Shown here piece after piece: positions 43,363 through 49,061 of a DNA stretch of 49,061 bases. Both the position numbers and the translations under genes were made by a program. This DNA comes from Treponema sp. (GTDB lineage Bacteria; Spirochaetota; Spirochaetia; Treponematales; Treponemataceae). Position 1 is the first letter of the stretch, and each line of letters begins with the position of its first letter. The notes below the pieces were generated by a model, which was given only the letters and a program-made list of their open reading frames with translations, made no database searches and was not told the origin of the DNA. Location: positions 1-49,061 of the forward strand of contig JAFZYR010000033.1 in assembly GCA_017616165.1 (NCBI GenBank), given 5' to 3'.

Positions 43363-43453
43363 TAGATTGCCACGCCTTCGGCTCGCAATGACGCGTCATT
43401 GCGAGGAGCGTAGTGACATGTCATTGCGAGGAGCGTAGCGACGAAGCAATCCA
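43363..43453. repeat. Three copies of the CGTCATTGCGAG repeat, with a perfect 24-base palindrome
   Basis: An inverted copy at 43363-43393 meets a direct copy at 43394-43417, so CTCGCAATGACG and CGTCATTGCGAG (43382-43405) form a perfect palindrome. A third, full-length copy (43420-43453) contains GCGACGAAGCAATCCA. The third copy encodes the C-terminus and stop of the minus-strand gene ending at 43421. Confidence 0.9.
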
Positions 43454-44248
43454 CTTTACACTTTCAATATACTCTTCATCAGTTGTCAAATGCTCAATAA
43501 TCATAGGCATGTCGCTGCGAACGGCACTTGCAAGATTTATGTAACGCGGAATGTCGAGTGAACCCTGTCCGCAGGCGCATTCCTGAAGCTGGAAGGTGTA
43601 TTCTTCTTTTAAGCGTATATCCTTAAGGTGGCAGCTGCAAATCTGGACACCAAGCTTTTCAAAGCATTCATCAAGAAAGCGGTCGTTGAAAAAGTAGCGG
43701 TCCGGAGAAGTAATCATGTTTACAACATCAAGGTGGGCTCCAAACTGAGGACGGTCTACAGCCTTCATAAGACGAAGGTATTCATCAGGGCTGCTTGGAA
43801 TCATCCACGGCATGGACTCTATGCTGAATTTTGTGTTTACAGGTGATGCGCGGTCAATAATTTGCTGAATCATTTTTACTGCCATGTCCCAGGCCTGCTG
43901 GCTAAAGTTATCGCGATAGCCTCCGTCCCAGCGTGGACCGTAAGGAGTTCCAACAACATTTACACAGCAGCGGGCTCCAATCTGGTCTGCCATTTTAAGC
44001 TGCTCTACGGCATAATCAATCCATTTGGCACGTTCGGCGGGATCGGCAGCAAGTGTGTTTCGCCATACGCCAACCTCTGCAATTACAAGGCCTGCGTCGT
44101 CAGCGGCTTTTTTGTAAGCCATGATTTTTTCCTGACCGGCCATACAGTCTATCGGAAATACAACGCTTTTGAGCCCGAGGGATTTATGTTTGCTGGCCCA
44201 GTCCTCTGGAGAGGTGTGGGTTAGAGAGGAAGATATTCCTAAGTACAT
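43421..44248 (-). CDS. Sugar-phosphate isomerase/epimerase-like TIM-barrel protein
   Basis: The 275-residue product is a xylose-isomerase-like TIM barrel (AP endonuclease 2 family). Metal-site segments are visible: KFSIESMPWMI (Glu), GAHLDVVNMI (Asp), CSCHLKDIRL (His/Asp) and MIIEHLTTDEEY (Glu). Such enzymes isomerise or epimerise sugars or polyols. It overlaps the upstream gene as TAATG with AAAAGGAG just before it, so translation is coupled. Its last residues (WIASSLRSSQ) and its TGA are encoded by an intergenic repeat, so the ancestral C-terminus probably ended earlier or differently. Confidence 0.85.
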   Translation of the reverse strand: MYLGISSSLTHTSPEDWASKHKSLGLKSVVFPIDCMAGQEKIMAYKKAADDAGLVIAEVGVWRNTLAADPAERAKWIDYAVEQLKMADQIGARCCVNVVGTPYGPRWDGGYRDNFSQQAWDMAVKMIQQIIDRASPVNTKFSIESMPWMIPSSPDEYLRLMKAVDRPQFGAHLDVVNMITSPDRYFFNDRFLDECFEKLGVQICSCHLKDIRLKEEYTFQLQECACGQGSLDIPRYINLASAVRSDMPMIIEHLTTDEEYIESVKWIASSLRSSQ

Positions 44249-45132
44249 TAAAAACTCCTTTTGTGGATTATGGTTGGATCAAAGTGTACCAGGTCGCAGA
44301 CTCCGGTTCTGGCCATAATGCCAGCAAGCTCGCCTGTCATTTCCTTCATGCGGGCGGCAGTTGCGTCGGCTCCATCCTTGAGTAAAGGCATAAGGTGGCG
44401 GCCAACTCCAACAGCAGTTGCCCCAAGGGCAAGACATTTATAGGCGTCCATTCCGCTTTCTATTCCGCAGTCTACAAAAACTGGAATCTGCTTTCCTACA
44501 ACCTCCATAATCTGTGGAAGTATCATAAGCGGAGGAACAGCATAGCTCATAATTCCGTGATGATGAGAAACAATGATTCCCTTGCAGCCGGCCTTAAGGC
44601 AGCGTTCGGCATCCTGTGCGCTCAAAACACCCTTGGCTATAAAAGGAACTCCGGCTGCCTGTACAAAGTCGTGCAGTTCTTCTGTGGTTTTGGCCTTCAT
44701 TGGAAGATCAAATACCTTGTCATAACCGCCGCTTGAATTAAAGGCGTGATCAATATCCATTCCAACTGCAAAACAGCCGATCTTTACCGCGTGTTCAATT
44801 TTACGGAAAACCTCTTTGTTGTCCTCATGAGGCTTTATGATTTTTATTGTAGCAGCTCCTGTTGCAACAATGTCCTCCAGCTCCTTGTCTTCTCCCATTC
44901 CAACCCAGTGAACTGCGTTTGCTTTTGCTGCAGCCTGTGCATAAACTACCATTCCGTTTGGAGCAGTGTTGTGCAGGTGAGAAAGTGCAGCGGTCATAAT
45001 TGGTGTGTCAAAGGTTCGGCCATAAAGCTCAAGCTTTGTTGATGGCAGCACAGAATCTACATAGCGAGTTTCCAGCAAAAGAGAGTCAAAATAATCGCGG
45101 GTAATTTTATCTGAGCTTGAAGTGTATTCCAT
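44248..45132 (-). CDS. FMN-dependent alpha-hydroxyacid-oxidase-like protein with altered active site
   Basis: The 294-residue product has the glycolate/lactate oxidase TIM barrel: TPIMTAALSHLHNTAPNGMV, VPFIAKGVLSAQDAERCLKAG (flavin Lys) and VFVDCGIESGMDAYKCLALGA with GVGRHLM (FMN phosphate). The usual catalytic SNHGGRQ becomes SHHHGIM at 189-195: the His (H191) is kept but the substrate-binding Arg is Ile. It is also shorter than the 350-residue norm. The substrate is therefore probably not a simple 2-hydroxyacid. It lies between a Gfo/Idh dehydrogenase and a sugar isomerase in one operon. GGAGGAACC precedes the ATG. Confidence 0.85.
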   Translation of the reverse strand: MEYTSSSDKITRDYFDSLLLETRYVDSVLPSTKLELYGRTFDTPIMTAALSHLHNTAPNGMVVYAQAAAKANAVHWVGMGEDKELEDIVATGAATIKIIKPHEDNKEVFRKIEHAVKIGCFAVGMDIDHAFNSSGGYDKVFDLPMKAKTTEELHDFVQAAGVPFIAKGVLSAQDAERCLKAGCKGIIVSHHHGIMSYAVPPLMILPQIMEVVGKQIPVFVDCGIESGMDAYKCLALGATAVGVGRHLMPLLKDGADATAARMKEMTGELAGIMARTGVCDLVHFDPTIIHKRSF

Positions 45133-45154
45133 ATCGGGTTCCTCCGTCGTTTGT

Positions 45155-46192
45155 CTATTTTTCCCAAGGGTACTTCATACCCCAGTCTGCGCGCAATCCG
45201 TCCATTACGCTGCAAAGCTCTTCTGATTTTTTGAAGGTGTGAACATCCGATTCTGTTTTGCCTTCGAGGATACACCGGGTTGCGTGAATGAGCTCATATT
45301 CATAGCCGTTTGTTTTGAACGGACAGCGAATCTGATTTACTAAATCTGCCTCATTGCCCCAGATATTTTTGTAAACATAAACATCGGCCTTCTGGGTGCA
45401 GAAAAAGTTTTCTACGGTGATGTAGCCCTTTTCTCCAAAAATTACTGCATCGTGGGTCGGGCCGCCTGCACTTGGCAGGTCCATTGCATCCTCAAAGCTT
45501 GTAATAATTCCGTTTTCAAAGGCAAGGTTTACGCTGTTCCAGGCATCAATTCCCTTGAGCATGCGCACAATTGAACTTGTAGACGCAACCGGAGAAAAGC
45601 CTGCAATCATCATTGCAAAATAAATATTGTAAATGCCAAGGTCCAGCAGAGCACCGCCTGCAAGCTCGGGAGCATAGTTTCTGTCATTCTTGTCGTTTGG
45701 ATCATAAGGGTTACGGTTACAAAAGCGGGAGTCAATATTTTTTACGTTTCCAATTACGCCCTCAGAAATTGTCTTGCAAATCTGTGCGATTGTCGGATTA
45801 AAAGCAGTCCACATTGCTTCCATAAAAAAGAGATTTTTCTGACGTGCAAGAGAGATCATTTTGTCCAGCTGGTCGCGGGAACAGCCTGCAGGCTTTTCAC
45901 AAAGCACATGTTTTCCTGCATTCAATGCAGCCAGTACACTTTCCATATGAAAGGCATGAGGATTTGCAACATAAACTGCATCAACCTCACTGTCTGCTAA
46001 AAGCTCTTCGTAGCTTCCATAAGCCTTTTGAAAATTCCACTTAGAAGCAAATTCCTTTGCGCGTTCTAAGTTCCTTGATCCAACTGCATAAAGCCTGACT
46101 TTGCCTTCAGCAGCCTCTCCATTCATAGCCTCAGCCATTTTTACAGCAATCCTGCCGGGTGCAAGAATTGCCCAGTTAACGTATTCTTTCAT
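45155..46192 (-). CDS. Gfo/Idh/MocA-family oxidoreductase
   Basis: The 345-residue product has an N-terminal Rossmann domain (NWAILAPGRIAVKMAEAM) and the family motif VLCEKPAGCSRDQ (EKP) with AVYVANPHAFHMESVLAALN before it and GGALLDLGIYNIYFAM after it. It is an NAD(P)-dependent sugar or polyol dehydrogenase; the substrate is unknown. It heads the minus-strand operon with the FMN enzyme (22-base gap) and the TIM-barrel isomerase. The ATG has no ribosome binding site and follows a TATAAT by 6 bases. Confidence 0.93.
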   Translation of the reverse strand: MKEYVNWAILAPGRIAVKMAEAMNGEAAEGKVRLYAVGSRNLERAKEFASKWNFQKAYGSYEELLADSEVDAVYVANPHAFHMESVLAALNAGKHVLCEKPAGCSRDQLDKMISLARQKNLFFMEAMWTAFNPTIAQICKTISEGVIGNVKNIDSRFCNRNPYDPNDKNDRNYAPELAGGALLDLGIYNIYFAMMIAGFSPVASTSSIVRMLKGIDAWNSVNLAFENGIITSFEDAMDLPSAGGPTHDAVIFGEKGYITVENFFCTQKADVYVYKNIWGNEADLVNQIRCPFKTNGYEYELIHATRCILEGKTESDVHTFKKSEELCSVMDGLRADWGMKYPWEK

Positions 46193-46198
46193 AGTTAT

Positions 46199-46204
46199 AT
46201 TATA
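46199..46204 (-). promoter_or_regulatory. -10 box of the Gfo/Idh operon, leaderless type
   Basis: On the minus strand TATAAT occupies 46204-46199; the ATG at 46192 begins 6 bases later. A TTGACA lies at 46220-46215, only 10 bases away from the -10 box, too close to serve it; no other good -35 is seen. Support is moderate. Confidence 0.5.
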
Positions 46205-46255
46205 AGGTACATTTTGTCAAAAAGGTGGATATTTCTCTATTTTAGTAGTATGCAT

Positions 46256-46284
46256 TTGATACAAATGCGTTTTTTTACTATAAT
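46256..46284 (+). promoter_or_regulatory. lysS promoter with an operator-like dyad over the -35 box
   Basis: TTGATA (46256-46261), 17 bases, TATAAT (46279-46284), 11 of 12 consensus positions. GCATTTG (46252-46258) and CAAATGC (46262-46268) form a perfect 7-base dyad centred on the -35 box. The ATG at 46293 begins 8 bases after the -10 box, so the mRNA should be leaderless or nearly so. Confidence 0.78.
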
Positions 46285-46292
46285 AACACCCT

Positions 46293-47918
46293 ATGAGTAA
46301 CGAAAATAACAACGAAAAGAGAGATCCATTGCTCTGTCATTGGGCAGATCAGATGGCAAGCCAGATTATCCGCGAAAAGGGAGATCTGGATTCTTATACC
46401 TGTGCATCGGGTATTACACCTTCCGGAACTGTTCACCTTGGAAACTTCCGCGAAATTATTACTGTAGATTTAGTAGTACGTGCCCTCCGCGACCGTGGTA
46501 AAAAGGTTCGCTTTATTTATTCATGGGACGACTACGATGTATTCCGCAAGGTTCCTGCTAATATGCCGGACCCAGACATTTTGGAAAAATATCTTCGCTA
46601 TCCTATTACAGAAGTACCAGATACAACCGGCCGCAACGAAAACTATGCACGTCATCACGAGGTAGATATTGAAACTCAGCTTCCACGCGTTGGAATTGCT
46701 CCAGAGTTCTTGTATCAGGCAAGCCGCTATCGTGCAAACCGCTATGCAGAAGGTATGCGCAAGGCAATGCAGAACCGCGATGTTATTAAGGAATGCTTGA
46801 ACGAATACCGCGACGACGCCCACAAAATGAAGCCAGAAGACGTATACTGGCCTGTTTCTATTTTCTGTGGCAAGTGTAACAAAGACACAACTGAAATTAC
46901 AGATTACGACGGCGAATATGGAATTACCTATAAATGTGAATGTGGCAACTGCGAAACTGCAGATATCCGTGTTTTCAAGGGTGCAAAGCTTGGCTGGCGT
47001 GTTGACTGGCCTATGCGCTGGAACGAAGAAAAGGTAGTATTCGAACCGGGTGGAAAAGATCATATCAGCCCAGGTGGTTCATACGATACAGCTAAATTGG
47101 TTTCTAAGAGAATCTACGACTGGGATGCACCTGTTACTATGCGCTACGACTTTGTAAACTTGAAGGGTGTCCCAGGCAAGATGTCTTCTTCAAAGGGTAA
47201 GGTAATTGCGCTCCCTGATGCTCTTGATGTTTATCAGGCAGAAGTACTCCGCTACCTTTTTGCAGGAACTCGTCCAAATACAGAATTTGCAATCAGCTTT
47301 GATATGGATGTTCTTAAGGTTTACGAGGATTACGACAAGACAGAAAGAATTGTTTACGGAATAGACAAGGCCAAGAGCGACGATCACTTTAATAAAGAAA
47401 AGCGTATCTACATGCTCAGCCAGATTGACGGAAAGATTCCAGACGTAATGCCATACCAGGTAACAATCCGCCAGCTTACAACATTGCTTCAGATTTATTC
47501 CGGTGATATTGATGCTGTAATCAAGGCACTTGGCGACGTAAAACCTGAACAGGAAGAACGTCTCCGCCGCAGAATTGAATGTGCATGGTTCTGGGTAAAG
47601 CATTCGGCTCCAGACTGCGCACCGGACTTCTGTTTTGAACTCCGCAAGGATGGCAGCAAGGCAGATTTGAGCGGCGACATTCTTAAGGCTGTTCAGCGCG
47701 TACGTGATGAAGTTGTTCCAAAGCTCGATACCTTCCAGATGGATAAGGAATGCCAGCAGGCAATGTACGACATTGCAACAGAAATGGGACTTGAATCAAA
47801 AGCCCTGTTCACAGCCCTTTACCAGGCACTCATTGCAAAAGAACAGGGCCCACGTTTGGGCAGCTTCTTTAGGATTATTGGTAAAGAAACATTGAATAAG
47901 ATTTTAAGCGTGTATTAA
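46293..47918 (+). CDS. lysS: Lysyl-tRNA synthetase, class I
   Basis: The 541-residue product charges tRNA-Lys. It is the class I type (archaeal and spirochaetal), not the class II enzyme of most bacteria: the HIGH region is TPSGTVHLGNFREII, and the KMSKS loop is GVPGKMSSSKGKVI. A zinc-ribbon-like Cys cluster is visible (FCGKCNKDT and YKCECGNCET). The C-terminal half is helical. No ribosome binding site is present and the promoter predicts a leaderless mRNA. argS follows after a long inverted repeat. Confidence 0.96.
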   Translation: MSNENNNEKRDPLLCHWADQMASQIIREKGDLDSYTCASGITPSGTVHLGNFREIITVDLVVRALRDRGKKVRFIYSWDDYDVFRKVPANMPDPDILEKYLRYPITEVPDTTGRNENYARHHEVDIETQLPRVGIAPEFLYQASRYRANRYAEGMRKAMQNRDVIKECLNEYRDDAHKMKPEDVYWPVSIFCGKCNKDTTEITDYDGEYGITYKCECGNCETADIRVFKGAKLGWRVDWPMRWNEEKVVFEPGGKDHISPGGSYDTAKLVSKRIYDWDAPVTMRYDFVNLKGVPGKMSSSKGKVIALPDALDVYQAEVLRYLFAGTRPNTEFAISFDMDVLKVYEDYDKTERIVYGIDKAKSDDHFNKEKRIYMLSQIDGKIPDVMPYQVTIRQLTTLLQIYSGDIDAVIKALGDVKPEQEERLRRRIECAWFWVKHSAPDCAPDFCFELRKDGSKADLSGDILKAVQRVRDEVVPKLDTFQMDKECQQAMYDIATEMGLESKALFTALYQALIAKEQGPRLGSFFRIIGKETLNKILSVY

Positions 47919-47925
47919 TGCAAAT

Positions 47926-47989
47926 GGTGGTTTCGACAGGCTCAACCACCACATGAAGATTTGTGGTGGTTGAGCCTGTCGAAACCACC
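47926..47989. repeat. Perfect 27-base inverted repeat between lysS and argS
   Basis: The arms 47926-47952 and 47963-47989 are exact reverse complements, separated by 10 bases. Each arm is itself a copy of the GTGGTTGAGCCTGTCGAAAC repeat and can fold alone (GGTGGTT and AACCACC ends). No T run follows, so it is not a standard terminator. It ends 3 bases before the AGAGGA ribosome binding site of argS. Confidence 0.93.
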
Positions 47990-48002
47990 TTAAGAGGACC
48001 AT

Positions 48003-49061
48003 ATGGCAGATGTAAAAGAGACTTGCCGCTCCATTATTGCTGCGGCACTCAATGAATTTATAAAAGAAAAAGACCCGTCGGCAGCCGCTGTGGACGCCGC
48101 CTCAATCGTTGTGCAGAACGCACCTAACCCCGAAATGGGAGACCTTGGTGCGCCAATGTTTGCTTTTGCAAAGGCGCTTCGCATGGCACCACCTCAGATT
48201 GCAGCCGGAGTTGTGTCAAAAATCACAGATAAATCCTTAGGCGAATTTCTTGCCGTAGGTCCTTATGTAAATGTAAAATTAAACAAAAGCGGAGCTGCAG
48301 CCCCAATCCTCACGGCTATCAAAGCCCAGGGAGATAACTACGGTTCCCTTAATTCAGACGGCAAAAAGCCTTTGGAAGGCCGACGTGTAATGATTGAGTT
48401 TTCAAGCCCAAATACAAACAAGCCTCTTCACCTGGGTCACGTACGCAACGACGCACTTGGTGAATCTGTAAGCCGCATCTTAAAGGCAGCCGGTGCCGAA
48501 GTTTACAAGGTAGACCTTATCAATAACCGTGGTGTTCATATCTGTAAATCTATGCTGGCATATAAGCTCTTTCATGAGGCAAAGGGTGATACTCCGGAAA
48601 GCCTTGGTATGAAGGGCGACCACTTTGTAGGTCAGTGTTACGTAGAATTTGACAAGTATCTCAAAGGAGAAAAAGACAAGCCTGAAACAGCCCACCCCGA
48701 AGCTAATCAGATGGCAGAAGACATGCTTATCAAATGGGAAGCAGGCGACAAAGAAGTTCACGCCCTCTGGGAAAAAATGAACGGCTGGACCTTTGACGGA
48801 ATGATGGCTACTTACAAACGTACAGGAATCAGCTTTGATAAATACTACTTCGAAAGCGAAACCTACCTCAAAGGTAAGGACGAAATTCTCAAAGGCCTGG
48901 ACAAAGGCGTATTTTTCCGTGCCCCGGATGGTTCAGTCCGCATAGACGTAACAGACGTAGTAGGTAAGGGTAAAGACGGAAACAATCAGGAAAAAGTTCT
49001 TCTCCGCAAGGATGGAACTTCTGTTTATATTACTCAGGATATTGGAACTGCTATCAGCCGC
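48003..49061 (+). CDS. argS: Arginyl-tRNA synthetase (5' part, runs off the window)
   Basis: The open frame starts at the ATG at 48003 after AAGAGGA and continues without a stop to the window end (353 codons). The N-terminal Add-1 domain (about 1-110) includes NAPNPEMGDLGAPMFAFAKA, and the HIGH motif is SSPNTNKPLHLGHVRNDALG. The end, RKDGTSVYITQDIGTAISR, is the usual approach to the catalytic core. It charges tRNA-Arg. It is in line with lysS, separated by a perfect inverted repeat that may influence its expression. Confidence 0.96.
   Translation, partial: MADVKETCRSIIAAALNEFIKEKDPSAAAVDAASIVVQNAPNPEMGDLGAPMFAFAKALRMAPPQIAAGVVSKITDKSLGEFLAVGPYVNVKLNKSGAAAPILTAIKAQGDNYGSLNSDGKKPLEGRRVMIEFSSPNTNKPLHLGHVRNDALGESVSRILKAAGAEVYKVDLINNRGVHICKSMLAYKLFHEAKGDTPESLGMKGDHFVGQCYVEFDKYLKGEKDKPETAHPEANQMAEDMLIKWEAGDKEVHALWEKMNGWTFDGMMATYKRTGISFDKYYFESETYLKGKDEILKGLDKGVFFRAPDGSVRIDVTDVVGKGKDGNNQEKVLLRKDGTSVYITQDIGTAISR

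Noticed and set aside
46193..46292. Riboswitch or T-box leader upstream of lysS
   Set aside because: The promoter lies so close to the ATG that no leader exists. The dyad is better explained as a DNA site.
1..49061. tRNA, rRNA or mobile-element genes
   Set aside because: I looked through the intergenic gaps and found no cloverleaf-like sequence, rRNA segment, transposase or integrase; short gaps contain only promoters, hairpins and the small repeats.

Overview
The window reads as a chromosomal segment of a spirochaete, most likely a commensal Treponema. The reasons are the class I (archaeal-type) lysyl-tRNA synthetase, the S13-S11-S4-RpoA-L17 operon followed by a small zinc-ribbon gene, the many lipoproteins and barrel-like proteins ending in Phe, the PilZ/GGDEF and twin cyclic-nucleotide-binding proteins, and a moderately AT-rich base composition. 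This rests on family knowledge and my reading of the sequence; no database was searched. Coding density is very high. I saw no rRNA, tRNA, CRISPR array, transposase or prophage, and no gene-free stretch longer than about 230 bases.

Layout. 1-3203: end of the ribosomal/RNA polymerase operon (rpsM', rpsK, rpsD, rpoA, rplQ, zinc ribbon), closed by a strong terminator. 3310-8596: PilZ and TPR genes on the plus strand, then DUF192 lipoprotein, an exported protein, a twin cNMP-binding protein and murB on the minus strand. 8822-10952: small lipoprotein and cysS. 11012-13933: ECF sigma factor, zinc-finger anti-sigma factor and a membrane TIG/transglutaminase-fold protein, all overlapping. 13979-21972: UMP-kinase-like gene, glucosaminidase-like lipoprotein, radC, PEGA outer-membrane protein, HtrA protease, uvrB, GGDEF protein. 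22124-27371: rpmB, metallo-hydrolase, an unrecognised 487-aa gene, PTS EIIA, transketolase. 27440-32336: carbohydrate-binding lipoprotein divergent from an exported protein and a response regulator/histidine kinase pair. 32424-41834: ilvB, a RarA fusion with two envelope genes, folD, folE2, miaB. 41965-49061: membrane and SPOR genes, a three-gene minus-strand sugar/hydroxyacid operon, lysS and the start of argS.

The most interesting signals are these. (1) A translationally coupled ECF sigma/anti-sigma/TIG-transglutaminase cassette whose transglutaminase Cys position is Ala, suggesting a surface sensor or scaffold rather than an enzyme. (2) Several genes (murB, miaB, lysS, folE2, a Gfo/Idh dehydrogenase, an exported protein) have a -10 box only 6-8 bases before the start codon and no ribosome binding site, which predicts leaderless mRNAs. 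(3) A set of small palindromic intergenic repeats is wired into gene expression: they sit just upstream of ribosome binding sites, form back-to-back terminators after transketolase, and supply the last codons and stop codon of at least two proteins.

Functionally the window is mainly housekeeping (translation, DNA repair, folate, cell wall) interleaved with envelope sensing and second-messenger genes and one uncharacterised catabolic operon.
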